DNA from: a virus
Length of the DNA stretch: 37,335 nt
Strand: one strand, 5' to 3'
IMG/VR virus record: IMGVR_UViG_3300044712_000200
Location: 1-37,335 of that record
Position 1 is the stretch's first letter. Every line of letters begins with the position of its first letter. The position numbers and the translations under genes were made by a program. Below, one piece after another: positions 22,526 through 31,098 of the stretch. The notes beneath the pieces are model-generated. The model saw only the letters and a program-made list of their open reading frames with translations, was not told the origin of the DNA and ran no database searches.

Positions 22526-22716
22526 TTTCGTTTCTTTCGTTTCGGGAGTTTGAGTTAGGTAACTCATACGTCAATAGTAACACACAATTAGAACAAAGTT
22601 AGCAACACACAAAAAAATAATGCCCCAGCCATAGAACGCTTTTACACGATATGACTGAGGCAACACAGTAACAAAGTTACCGTTGTTTATATCCGCACCC
22701 CTGCGGTATTTCTATC
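22526..22716 (-). promoter_or_regulatory. Main intergenic control region (early promoter region)
   Basis: The longest gene-free stretch. Two TAACTTTGTT elements (22592..22601 and 22670..22679) lie in the same orientation 78 bp apart, matching those at the 10.4 and 13.5 kb promoters. A TACTAT hexamer on the minus strand near 22.57 kb is a possible -10. A CCGCA/TGCGG mini-hairpin is at 22692..22705. Neither element has a good -35 at 17 bp, so the motif may be a regulator site here. Confidence 0.55.
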
Positions 22717-22794
22717 CTACTGGCAAGAATCGCACTGTAGCAGATCCATCGGATCAATCGGACAGGCATAACCGCCAACGTTATCAGTTTCCAT
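22717..22794 (-). CDS. 25-residue Cys-containing microprotein
   Basis: A short ORF reading METDNVGGYACPIDPMDLLQ then CDSCQ. ATG 22794 has GAAAGGAAAA upstream, a good ribosome site in the genome's own style. Three Cys, including a terminal CDSC, could form part of a metal site or dimer. It follows the membrane protein of the lysis block and is the last gene before the early gap. The ribosome site is the main support. Confidence 0.6.
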   Translation of the reverse strand: METDNVGGYACPIDPMDLLQCDSCQ

Positions 22795-22850
22795 TGAGAG
22801 TGTTTTCCTTTCGTGAGACAGCAATTGCTGATGATCAGTGAGACACGAGA

Positions 22851-23270
22851 TCACTTAGAGGCTTGAAGTTCAAGCGAGTGAAGTCGTTCTCTGAGCATAA
22901 CGTGTTGCTCACGAAGATCGTTAGTTGCGCTAGAGATTCGACCAACATCTTTTTTGATCCCACTCGAATCGTTGTGAATCATGTCAATACGTTTGCCGTG
23001 TTCAAGTTGAATCTGTTCAAGATTCTCCACACCCTTACTGACTAACTGAACGAGATGCACGATCTCATCGTGCCGTTCATCTTGTTCAACTCTCAGATTC
23101 GTTGTATGGCTATTCTGTACCTGATCACGAGCCGCCTTAGAGTCACGAGCCGCAGACTTAGCATGAGCAGACGAACGTGCCACAAGAGCAGTCAAAATAC
23201 TCAACAACGCCGTCAAGATCACACCGCCTGTGGCAATGATCTGAACCCACATGTCTTCCGTAATGGTCAC
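22851..23270 (-). CDS. Membrane protein with coiled coil, lysis-associated (DUF2746-like)
   Basis: A 139-residue protein starting at GTG 23270, with AGGAG about 11 bases upstream. Residues ~8-31 (WVQIIATGGVILTALLSILT and on) form one membrane helix, followed by a long charged coiled coil that ends in LRERLHSLELQASK. The layout resembles DUF2746-type proteins found after holins in actinophages. It may act as a second holin or envelope-spanning helper. A terminator hairpin separates it from the holin, so its level may be lower. Confidence 0.72.
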   Translation of the reverse strand: MTITEDMWVQIIATGGVILTALLSILTALVARSSAHAKSAARDSKAARDQVQNSHTTNLRVEQDERHDEIVHLVQLVSKGVENLEQIQLEHGKRIDMIHNDSSGIKKDVGRISSATNDLREQHVMLRERLHSLELQASK

Positions 23271-23284
23271 TCTCAGAAACTCCT

Positions 23285-23323
23285 ATTCAAACAAAGACGG
23301 TCACACTCAAAGTGTGACCGTCT
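23285..23323 (-). terminator. Hairpin terminator after the holin gene
   Basis: A perfect 13-bp stem (23311..23323 with 23295..23307; AGACGGTCACACT) has only a three-base loop, followed on the minus strand by TTGTTTGAA. It is 15 bases upstream of GTG 23270. Confidence 0.8.
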
Positions 23324-23359
23324 CCAACGTGTCTCAGGTAAGCCTACCGAATTACACGC

Positions 23360-23644
23360 CTAAACAGGTGTCGTGTCAATCAACTTATTCACATTGACTG
23401 TTTCAACCGGAGTAACAGTGTTGGTCGCGTTAGCGATCGCAATGCCAGCAAACACTGGGGCAGTATTCGTGACAACAGCACCAAGAGCAACAAGCCACAA
23501 AGGCACAGTGCCAAACGCAATTGACGCGAACACGATCGCATTACCAACAAGAATCGAACACGCCGCGAAAACGGCATAAGCGATCTTCCGACCTTTCACA
23601 GTTGGAATGATTGCCCCAATGTGAGGCATGTCGATGTTAGCCAT
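23360..23644 (-). CDS. Holin (two membrane helices)
   Basis: A 94-residue protein with two hydrophobic helices at about 22-45 (AYAVFAACSILVGNAIVFAS) and 49-71 (PLWLVALGAVVTNTAPVFAG), a basic PTVKGRK before the first, and a polar C-terminal tail. Size and topology fit a class II-like holin that opens the cytoplasmic membrane for the amidase. The ATG lies 8 bases inside the amidase gene with GGAGAATCT before it. The assignment comes from topology and position next to the endolysin. Confidence 0.8.
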   Translation of the reverse strand: MANIDMPHIGAIIPTVKGRKIAYAVFAACSILVGNAIVFASIAFGTVPLWLVALGAVVTNTAPVFAGIAIANATNTVTPVETVNVNKLIDTTPV

Positions 23645-24440
23645 AGATTCTCCGATTCACTTCGTCTTGAACAACTTGATAAAGATCACCCAGAGCGTTC
23701 ACACGATCCTGACCATTGCCGTAGTCACCACGCATCACAGCATCAGCAAGAGCGCCAATGTCAGCAGACGGCGCGGCTGGTGCAGGGGCAGAACCGCCAC
23801 CAAGACGGCGATTGACCTCAGCCTGAACCTCGTCATAAAGATCACCCAAAGCCTGACGGCGTGCGTCACCATTGCCGTAGTCGCCACGGATGACGGCATC
23901 AGCGAGATCAGAGATGCTACCGCTGGGAGCAGGGGCAGGAGCAGGAACATTGCCCCCGTGAACCATAGCGTTTGCGTTCTCAGTGATCGCAGGAAGACGA
24001 TCAAAGAGATACTGACCGGGGCAAGCAGTCGCATAAACCTCACGGTGACCAATAACGTTACCGTCACCAACGCCACCCCAACCATAACGGTTAGCAACAT
24101 CAGCGATCAGTTCAGTCAGTTTCGCAATTGCCTGATCAGATACGGGCCATTCTCCACCGACGGCAGAGTTTTGAGTCTCGACAGTGATCGCGTTGTTATC
24201 TGCGGCAGGTGAACCCGAAGTCCAAGCACGGTATTCTTCCGGCACTTGTGACACAAGAGTTCCGTCACTGTAAACAATATAGTTTGCACTAACGTCATTT
24301 CCCGGCGTAGTCAAACGAGTATCGCCACCACGAACGCCAGCCCAGTGATGAACGATCACTCGCTGAATAGGCGTTCCAAAACGGCTTGAATACTTGTCAT
24401 GATGAGGCGCAGTGCTATTGGTAAGCGGTGAATAAGTCAT
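23637..24440 (-). CDS. Endolysin: N-acetylmuramoyl-L-alanine amidase with two Cpl-7-like repeats
   Basis: A 267-residue lysin. The amidase_2/PGRP-like domain (~20-150) has VIVHHWAG (His31/32), VIGHREVYATACPG (His132, Cys140), the expected zinc ligands, and NAITVETQN between. It cleaves the bond between muramic acid and the stem peptide. Two repeats follow at ~176-213 and ~227-266, each with LADAVIRGDYGNG-type sequence and ending EVNRR, matching the CW_7 (Cpl-7) wall-binding repeat; Pro-Ala linkers separate them. This architecture suits a Gram-positive wall. No signal peptide, so release depends on the holin. TAGGAGACAGA precedes ATG 24440. Confidence 0.95.
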   Translation of the reverse strand: MTYSPLTNSTAPHHDKYSSRFGTPIQRVIVHHWAGVRGGDTRLTTPGNDVSANYIVYSDGTLVSQVPEEYRAWTSGSPAADNNAITVETQNSAVGGEWPVSDQAIAKLTELIADVANRYGWGGVGDGNVIGHREVYATACPGQYLFDRLPAITENANAMVHGGNVPAPAPAPSGSISDLADAVIRGDYGNGDARRQALGDLYDEVQAEVNRRLGGGSAPAPAAPSADIGALADAVMRGDYGNGQDRVNALGDLYQVVQDEVNRRIYG

Positions 24441-24463
24441 TCTGTCTCCTAGTTCGAGATCGA

Positions 24464-25216
24464 TCAGCTTAGATCAACCCAGTTAGCCCCATTGTAGCGC
24501 CTCGCAATTGAAAGATCAGTCCACCCGGTACCCGTGTATCTGCGAGCCAACTGAGTCGTGACAAACGAAGACCCATCAAAACGTTTACCACCAGAGGGCA
24601 AAAACACCACACCCGAATAAGTAGTTCCACCAGTGCCATCTGAGTTAGTCGCCCAAGCACGGAATTGATAATTCTGACCCGGCAACAAACCACTGAACGT
24701 GAAACTCGTTCCTGTGCTTGTCTGTTCACCCTGCCACGCGCCACCATTCTGACTCCACTGAACATGGTAAGTAGCAGTTCCAGCAGGTGATGAAACACCG
24801 CCAACAGAGACACTGATCGTCTTGTTTGAGTTCACAGTTGGAGTTACAAAACCCGGCGATCCCGGTCTGCGATCATAATCAATCGCGCCTTGAGTTGGTC
24901 CACCAGCAGACAGATAGTCAGGCATGTAGGGTCCAGTACCATCAAAATATGCCTCACAAGTAACATCACCACGGTAACCGTTAGCATCATGGTTGTAAGT
25001 TCGAGAGATCGTGACAGAGGCACTGTTTGGTGAATACAGTGTGCGAATCCACACATCTGAATACCAAGCATCTCCAATACGGATACCCCAATAAGTCGTG
25101 TACCCGTCAAACGACCAGTTGTTCGAATAGAGAGTCATCGTCACCGTTACGGTTGACTGATTCGCCCCTGCGTTAGTTGATTGACTAGAGGAAACGCCAA
25201 TAGTCTGTCCAGCCAT
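24464..25216 (-). CDS. Fibronectin-III-type tail protein
   Basis: A 250-residue beta-rich protein. Residues ~1-115 form a possible jelly-roll module (SNNWSFDGYTTYWGIRIG, then TYNHDANGYRGDVTCEAYFD). An FN3-like domain follows at ~118-208, with PGSPGFVTPTVNSNKTISVS and YQFRAWATNSDGTG. The end carries a tandem ARRYTGTGWTDLS / ARRYNGANWVDLS repeat near residues 223-250. Such proteins attach to the tail tip and bind host surface sugars. It is the last structural gene before the endolysin. Confidence 0.75.
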   Translation of the reverse strand: MAGQTIGVSSSQSTNAGANQSTVTVTMTLYSNNWSFDGYTTYWGIRIGDAWYSDVWIRTLYSPNSASVTISRTYNHDANGYRGDVTCEAYFDGTGPYMPDYLSAGGPTQGAIDYDRRPGSPGFVTPTVNSNKTISVSVGGVSSPAGTATYHVQWSQNGGAWQGEQTSTGTSFTFSGLLPGQNYQFRAWATNSDGTGGTTYSGVVFLPSGGKRFDGSSFVTTQLARRYTGTGWTDLSIARRYNGANWVDLS

Positions 25217-25226
25217 TAGTCACCTC

Positions 25227-26066
25227 TTACCAGAACCAGAGATCACCAGTTGACGGTGAAGACGGAGCAGTTGACTGAACAGTGATTCGCTTTCCACTGA
25301 TCTTTCCAGCATCAAGGTTGCCCTGATCAGTGATGTCATTCGCCACGTGAGTGTGAACAGCGTTCGCCTTAGACGCAGCCAACGTTGAAAGAGTCGTGTC
25401 AAGACCAACAACATCAGACTGTGGGTGAGTGTGAGCAGACGGCGTGAAAGTCGTAGGCTTGCCACTGATCGAGTTCCAAGTCAGTTCAGGAACAGAAACC
25501 CAAGATGTGCCGTTCCAGATCTCAAGAACACGAGATGCAGTGTTGATGCCAATAACAATGTCACCATTCACTACAGGAATACGTGAACGCTGAGCAGTCG
25601 AGGCATAAGTGAAAACACGAGACGATTGACGATCAAGCCAATTCTCAATGTTCGCAGAAACAAGAGACACAGCACCGGCAGGAACAGTGACCACAGCGAT
25701 CGGATATTCCCACAACGATGCCGTCTGAGTCAAAGTAGGCAACGTACCGCCACCAACATCAGCAGTTCCAGACTTGACTACGGCAGTGACAGAGTTAGCC
25801 GACAGATCAAGACGGAGCAAAACATAATCTTTACGTGGGTAAGAACCAGACGCGGTCGGAACAACCAAAGACTTTGCAGAGATCGTGTTCTCATAAAAGA
25901 AACCCTGAACGATCGCAGAACCAATAGCGACATCAAGATTCATTCCGCCACTAGCAGAGACAGTCAACCCAGAGGCAACACCATTGTCTGCCAGACGCGC
26001 AAAAAGACGCGAATACTGTTCTTCCGTAGTGTCAGCGTTCTCGAACGGAAAACTTGATTCTGCCAT
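25227..26066 (-). CDS. Minor tail/fibre protein
   Basis: A 279-residue protein starting MAESSFPFENADTTEEQYSR, a common opening of tail-attachment proteins in actinophages, with beta-rich body (GSAIVQGFFYENT, RKDYVLLRLDLSAN). The C-terminal third has fibre-like spacer motifs: WNSISGKPTTFTPSAHTHPQ and ANAVHTHVANDITDQGNL, His-rich patterns seen in trimeric fibres, and ends in GDLWFW. TTAGGAGATCAC precedes its ATG. It probably belongs to the receptor-binding complex. Confidence 0.78.
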   Translation of the reverse strand: MAESSFPFENADTTEEQYSRLFARLADNGVASGLTVSASGGMNLDVAIGSAIVQGFFYENTISAKSLVVPTASGSYPRKDYVLLRLDLSANSVTAVVKSGTADVGGGTLPTLTQTASLWEYPIAVVTVPAGAVSLVSANIENWLDRQSSRVFTYASTAQRSRIPVVNGDIVIGINTASRVLEIWNGTSWVSVPELTWNSISGKPTTFTPSAHTHPQSDVVGLDTTLSTLAASKANAVHTHVANDITDQGNLDAGKISGKRITVQSTAPSSPSTGDLWFW

Positions 26067-26090
26067 GTGATCTCCTAACCTTGCCCTATT

Positions 26091-26357
26091 CTAGCCCAGT
26101 AATGCTTCAACTTCAGACTCATCGAGTCCGGCAATTTCTTTCAACTTTGCTAAAGCGGATTCACGAGCGTTTTGTTTAGCCTTTTCAGCAACGTCACGAT
26201 CGATTTTGTCTTTCATAGATTGTTCGCTTATTGTTATCTCATCGTCTGTCAAAGGGATTAGATACACAGGAACAACAGAATCATCTGGCGTTATATCTTC
26301 GCCGGGAATACTTTGAACCATTCCGTCAATAACAGTGTCAATTTTCTTTTCAGCCAT
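26091..26357 (-). CDS. Small acidic protein among fibre genes
   Basis: An 88-residue protein starting MAEKKIDTVIDGMVQSIPGE with the helical end ESALAKLKEIAGLDESEVEA. Small proteins of this layout between tail-fibre genes (for example XkdW-like) are thought to help fibre assembly. GGAG is well spaced from ATG 26357; ATG 26360 is also possible. Its DNA is lower in GC than the genes around it. Role inferred from position. Confidence 0.65.
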   Translation of the reverse strand: MAEKKIDTVIDGMVQSIPGEDITPDDSVVPVYLIPLTDDEITISEQSMKDKIDRDVAEKAKQNARESALAKLKEIAGLDESEVEALLG

Positions 26358-26365
26358 CATGTCTC

Positions 26366-27583
26366 CTACCGATACCCGTAAACCTGAATTGTTCCAGTCG
26401 CGGCTGCTGCCCCATGTGTCAGTTGAAAACCGTCACGAGAAACACTGTCATGAACACCTGAAACTAGAATTGTGTTGAATCCTTGAGCAGCATATCCGCC
26501 AGCACCATGGGCATTGATCATAGTTTGTGTTGATGTGTATGGGTCAAATACAGTCACTACAGATTTTGCAGCACCAGAGTATTGATTTACATCAGCTTCA
26601 GTAATATAAATACCAGAAGTTGAGTTTCCGGTACTCATTTGATAACTAGATCCATTCGTACTTGATCGATGAGCAGCGTAAGCATATCCAGCACTGTTGG
26701 CTACTCCACCTGAAACAAGTTTGAAGAAAATTGACGGCGTAGAGGTGCAAGCGGTGTAATTGACCGTCACTAAATAATTTCTGTAAAGAGATGAGAAAAC
26801 ACCATTTAGTTTGATGTCATACGCTGAGGCAACTGTCACAACACCGGCAGACGATACAGTCGCAGTGCCAGCGGCAACAGTCACACTTGTTGGAATTATC
26901 GGAACAAGACCTGACTTGTTTATTGTTGCATCAGCCGTCTCAAGAGCAGTCGTTCGAACAGCCAACTGTGAATCGCCAGCAGTCACACCAATAGTCGCCT
27001 TGATGATGTAGTTGACAACCTGATAAGGCTGAAGGTTGTTGTGAGCCTGACCGCCACCGACGCTATTCGTGTTGAACGGATTGCTAACGGTGGCTGAAGT
27101 GGTGTAGTTCAGCGTAGCGTGCGAAGTACCATTACCGATATAGTCTCTGTAAATACCGGGGCTACCGCCAGTGTTGTGACTGTGAGAAGGCATCTCGTTG
27201 ACCGACAGAGTGTGAGTCTCAGCGCCACCAGTAGCGCCCAATGTCCCGAACGTTCCACCGTTACGACCTACAGGAACACGACCGCGAAGGTCTGGCAGGT
27301 TGAACGTGGTCGTGCCGTCACCCGCACCATACTGTGTACCGATAACTGCGAACAGTGACGGGTAAACAGAACGTGAAACAGCAGAACCATCACACAACAA
27401 CCAGTTCGCAGGAATCGTGTTCGACGACCATTGAATAATCGCACCGGCAGGAAGACCACCAACAGGCACAGGATTCGCACGCCACGCACCCTCAGAACCA
27501 ACAGTCGAGTCAAAGACGAAACGTTGATCAGTTGTCAGTTGTCCGTTAGTCCACGGTTTCGCCGGTAAAGTCATAGCAGTCAT
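26366..27583 (-). CDS. Tail fibre with phage tail-collar domain
   Basis: A 405-residue fibre protein. Residues ~40-135 are a tail-collar domain (PF07484 type) with AGAIIQWSSNTIPANWLLCD, GAGDGTTTFNLPDLRGRVPV and VNEMPSHSHNTGG. The C-terminal half (~240-405) is a different beta-rich module with lower GC DNA, for example SSTNGSSYQMSTGNST, that ends in GTIQVYGYR; this suggests modular exchange of the binding tip. TTTAGGAGACGATC precedes the ATG. It probably determines part of host range. Confidence 0.85.
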   Translation of the reverse strand: MTAMTLPAKPWTNGQLTTDQRFVFDSTVGSEGAWRANPVPVGGLPAGAIIQWSSNTIPANWLLCDGSAVSRSVYPSLFAVIGTQYGAGDGTTTFNLPDLRGRVPVGRNGGTFGTLGATGGAETHTLSVNEMPSHSHNTGGSPGIYRDYIGNGTSHATLNYTTSATVSNPFNTNSVGGGQAHNNLQPYQVVNYIIKATIGVTAGDSQLAVRTTALETADATINKSGLVPIIPTSVTVAAGTATVSSAGVVTVASAYDIKLNGVFSSLYRNYLVTVNYTACTSTPSIFFKLVSGGVANSAGYAYAAHRSSTNGSSYQMSTGNSTSGIYITEADVNQYSGAAKSVVTVFDPYTSTQTMINAHGAGGYAAQGFNTILVSGVHDSVSRDGFQLTHGAAAATGTIQVYGYR

Positions 27584-27592
27584 GATCGTCTC

Positions 27593-29833
27593 CTAAAGTT
27601 CCGCATTGAAAGCAATTCGGGCACCAGTATTATTCGCACAGATCTGACTTCCCTGACCAGTAGTCAAACCACTTCCAACATTGAAGTTCAAACCAAAGTT
27701 TCTAGGGCTAGGTTGATCCATAGAGATAGCGGTGCAGTTGATAATTCCACCGGCTTGTTCAACTCCCCAGTGTGAGGCTGATGAGATCTCAAGAGTTGGT
27801 GTCATTCTCATTGGCACAATGGCACTTTTAGCGCATCTTGCTTGAACAGATGAATAGTTGAAAGAGTTGCCGAAACGTTCGTTCAGAGTATTGCTACCCC
27901 AAGATTGGTAATAGCGTTGACATGCGGCTAGTTCACCGGCTAAAGAATTGGCGTTACGACGGAACGCTGTCGCGGTTGTTCCCTCTTCTAACTGAACACC
28001 AGCAATGTAAGACGTAGTGTTTCCATCATTATTGATCAACACCTGTAACCCGTTGCTAATGTTCGATGGCATAACGGCAGTTACCGAGTAACGAGTCCAA
28101 GATGAAGACGGCGATGACGAAACAACAACAGTCGAACCTATCTGTGTAACTGTCGCAAAATTATCTGTAGCACTGGGATAGTAGAAACGAACATCACAGT
28201 TGCCCGTTCCGGCAGTTCTCTTGTAATAGAAACTGAACGTCACTGTTTTTCCAACAAGTTGTGTTGCGTTACTTGCCTCAATACGTTGAAAAATAGAGTT
28301 TGCACTTGTGGCAACAATTTTCAAAGAGTATTGCGATATCCCGGCAGGAACATCAGTGTCACGAGTGATCGCAGTTGAGTTTGATCCTGAGATCCAACGA
28401 TCCGCGTTCGAGTAGATTCCTGAGTTTACTGTTGCCCCTGTACCGCGTTGCCAGATGTCAAACGCGCCATTGATCACATAGTTAGGCGAGTAGTAACGTT
28501 GCTCAATCTGAGGCGACAAAGGAACGTTTGGCTGAACCCACGAATAATTCGTGCCATCGTAGTATCGAACAAACAGAGTGCCGTCAGCAGAATAAAACCA
28601 GCCGTCACCCTGAGACGGGTCAGCAGGTGTCGTTTCTTGAACAGTCACACCACCAGATGCAGCCGCGTTCACAAAGTTTGTGCCGTCATACTTGAGAACC
28701 TGTTTAGCGACAGGTGAACTGATCACAACATCAGACAGATCGTTCAAAGTTGATGCCGGAGTTGAGTTGATGAACTTGCCATCTTGATACGTCAACGCCT
28801 GACCATTGATCGGGTTAGTCAACAGAACATCGTGAAGTTCACCAAGTTCAAACCCGTTCTGAACTTTCACCCAGATCTCACCCTGAGAGGCGTGAGAACG
28901 CGTCACAATACCAATGAATACCATGTGAGCAGGGGCAACAGGGCGATTCGCCACACCAAAGATCAAAGCGCCATTGACACCCAACCAGATCGGATCACCA
29001 GCAGTAGCAGAACTCGTGTTCAAGCCAGCCAAAAGACCCTCAGTGATCACAAAACCTTGACCATTGATAGCAAGATTCTGAGCGATCACACCCATCGTCT
29101 TCGAAGACGCAACCTCAGAGGCATTACTGGCAAGACCAACAACCATGTTCGTGCCGTTAGCCGAAGTCACATAAACAGCCTGACCCTTAGTCAAAACAAC
29201 ACCGGCAGAAACAGTGTGCTTTACCTGTGAAGTCCAATCAGCATAATTCTCAGCCCACTCAACATCAAAGTCAGTAGTCGAAGACTTCGTGAGAATCTGC
29301 CCAGCAGTGCCACCCACAGGCACGCCAGCACCACGAGGAATGGTGAAGTCAAGAACTAGATCAGTGGGCGTGCCAGAGTTCGTTACAGAGGCAACAGAGG
29401 CAACGTCACCCGTTGTAGTCGTGCCGATTGTAGTCGTAGTTCCACGAGGAATTTTGAAGTCAAACACGGCGTTCTTAGAATCGCCAGAGTTAGTTACCTC
29501 AGCCGCGACACCCGGCAAAACAGTCGTGGTCGTTCCGGCAGTAATCGTTGCCGCATCACCCTGTTCAAGAACAAGATTCAAAGTCTGTACCGGGGCAGTG
29601 CCAGTGATCGTGGCACTTGAAGTCGAACCAGTCTCAACAGTTCCGATACTGATCGAGTTAGCAGGACCAACAGCACCCTGTGTGAAGTACGGGAGATGAG
29701 TCCAGTCGTGAGTACCGTCACCAAGTTTCACCTTGAGAGTGTCAGTTTCAACCCCAAGTTCACCCTCAGCAAGAATCGGGTTGATCGAAGTCCATTCAGA
29801 CGCTAAGCCACGGCGATGCTGGATCTGAATCAT
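27593..29833 (-). CDS. Large tail fibre/receptor-binding protein
   Basis: A 746-residue fibre. The N-terminus (IQIQHRRGLASEWTSINPIL, then AEGELGVETDTLKVKLGDGT) is the major-tropism-determinant-type anchor domain. A Thr/Ser/Gly-rich shaft with IPRG repeats spans ~55-190. A central domain has LTKGQAVYVTSANGTNMVVG. The C-terminal part (~460-746) begins YVINGAFDIWQRGTGATVNS, a carbohydrate-binding-like jelly-roll module widespread in environmental phage fibres, followed by AGVQLEEGTTATAFRR and LAACQRYYQS. The ATG overlaps the Gp37-like stop (ATGA). It is the likely primary receptor-binding protein. Confidence 0.86.
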   Translation of the reverse strand: MIQIQHRRGLASEWTSINPILAEGELGVETDTLKVKLGDGTHDWTHLPYFTQGAVGPANSISIGTVETGSTSSATITGTAPVQTLNLVLEQGDAATITAGTTTTVLPGVAAEVTNSGDSKNAVFDFKIPRGTTTTIGTTTTGDVASVASVTNSGTPTDLVLDFTIPRGAGVPVGGTAGQILTKSSTTDFDVEWAENYADWTSQVKHTVSAGVVLTKGQAVYVTSANGTNMVVGLASNASEVASSKTMGVIAQNLAINGQGFVITEGLLAGLNTSSATAGDPIWLGVNGALIFGVANRPVAPAHMVFIGIVTRSHASQGEIWVKVQNGFELGELHDVLLTNPINGQALTYQDGKFINSTPASTLNDLSDVVISSPVAKQVLKYDGTNFVNAAASGGVTVQETTPADPSQGDGWFYSADGTLFVRYYDGTNYSWVQPNVPLSPQIEQRYYSPNYVINGAFDIWQRGTGATVNSGIYSNADRWISGSNSTAITRDTDVPAGISQYSLKIVATSANSIFQRIEASNATQLVGKTVTFSFYYKRTAGTGNCDVRFYYPSATDNFATVTQIGSTVVVSSSPSSSWTRYSVTAVMPSNISNGLQVLINNDGNTTSYIAGVQLEEGTTATAFRRNANSLAGELAACQRYYQSWGSNTLNERFGNSFNYSSVQARCAKSAIVPMRMTPTLEISSASHWGVEQAGGIINCTAISMDQPSPRNFGLNFNVGSGLTTGQGSQICANNTGARIAFNAEL

Positions 29834-31098
29834 TCAATACCACCACAATCAATCGCTGTAACTCCGCCGAAGTTTGAGTCAGGAAACCCGTTGTCCAAGT
29901 TACCATAAGTGACGGGAACATTAGCCTCGGCACGTTCAAGGTTAGCCGTTCGTGTCTCGATCTTGTCAACACGTTTCACCAACGCCGCATCAGAATCAAA
30001 CTCAGTAACGTCACCAATAGCCGCACCGATCGCAGCCACATCACTGTTGATGATCATTGTCATTGCCGTGACAGTAGTTTTAGCCTCTGCATCATCAATG
30101 ATCACAGCGATCGTGTCACCAACTTCCCAGTCAGTGCCGTAGATCATCGTCTGATCATCAGACGGAACGATCTTGATCGCAGTAGTAGCCAACTGACCAG
30201 CGATCAGTTTCTCATCACCAGACTGTTCAAGTTCAACGATCTCAGCCGCGTTACGTTGATCAATGAACTGTTCAATGACACGCCCCCAGTCATCTTCCGA
30301 CTGAGATGACGCGGTTGAAGTACGTTCAATGATCAGACGATCAACACCCTCACCCTGCCCGGCAACGATCGCACGAGTAATAGAGGGAGCAGAAACCTCA
30401 GATGATTCACTGGTGATCGTGCCGTTCTTGATGTCAAGACGAACAAGATCAGAACGATCGTTGAGAGACAACACCTCAAAAACAAGATCTTGATCACGTT
30501 GAATAACTTGAAAACCTAGATTGGCACCCAAAGCGATCTCGTAAAGCAACTCCATGAGATTCTGAAAACGAGGTGCTTTCGTGAGAGTCAAACCACGATT
30601 CTGATTCAACGTCTCAACACGCATGAACTGGCGAAAACCCGTCACACGCTCTGTGGGGGCAGTTCCGAGACAGATGTTGGCAGATACGTAATGACGGAGC
30701 AAAGTCTCTGCATCGCCCGTCTGAACGTCATTCGACAGCACTTGAGCGCCGGGATCACCGATCTCAGGTGACGGAAACGCCAAAGCATCAAGCAACATGA
30801 TGTCATCAGTGACACCCTTGAACGTAAAAGTGCCGTCTGGATTCTGTAGATTCGTGTCACGGCGTGGCTTAGTAGTCACACCAGAGAAACGAGTCTGACC
30901 ACGTAACGAAACGATAATGCCTGAACCAGTAGTCAACAAGTGACTGATCATCGGGTGATCTTTGGGCAGAGTCAATTCCCACTCACCAACACCAAGATGC
31001 CTGATCGTGGCTTTCAAACTCAGATGTTTAGTTGTGATCGTTCCTTGTCGTTCAAGGTTGCGATCACGAACTTCGACTGTAACTTCGTCTCTCAGCAT
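29830..31098 (-). CDS. ReqiPepy6 Gp37-like tail protein
   Basis: A 422-residue baseplate/tail-tip protein matching the ReqiPepy6 Gp37-like family (PF14594). Segments include VGEWELTLPKDHPMISHLLT, RFSGVTTKPRRDT, FTFKGVTDDIMLLDALAFPS, LMELLYEIALGANLGFQVIQ and DWEVGDTIAVIIDDAEAKTT, the normal order in the family. ATG 31098 overlaps the previous stop (TAATG), so it is preferred to 31113. It probably closes the tail tube and anchors the fibres. Confidence 0.88.
   Translation of the reverse strand: MLRDEVTVEVRDRNLERQGTITTKHLSLKATIRHLGVGEWELTLPKDHPMISHLLTTGSGIIVSLRGQTRFSGVTTKPRRDTNLQNPDGTFTFKGVTDDIMLLDALAFPSPEIGDPGAQVLSNDVQTGDAETLLRHYVSANICLGTAPTERVTGFRQFMRVETLNQNRGLTLTKAPRFQNLMELLYEIALGANLGFQVIQRDQDLVFEVLSLNDRSDLVRLDIKNGTITSESSEVSAPSITRAIVAGQGEGVDRLIIERTSTASSQSEDDWGRVIEQFIDQRNAAEIVELEQSGDEKLIAGQLATTAIKIVPSDDQTMIYGTDWEVGDTIAVIIDDAEAKTTVTAMTMIINSDVAAIGAAIGDVTEFDSDAALVKRVDKIETRTANLERAEANVPVTYGNLDNGFPDSNFGGVTAIDCGGIE

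Noticed and set aside
23628-24212. 194-codon plus-strand ORF
   Set aside because: Antisense to the amidase gene, which has all its catalytic motifs in the minus frame.
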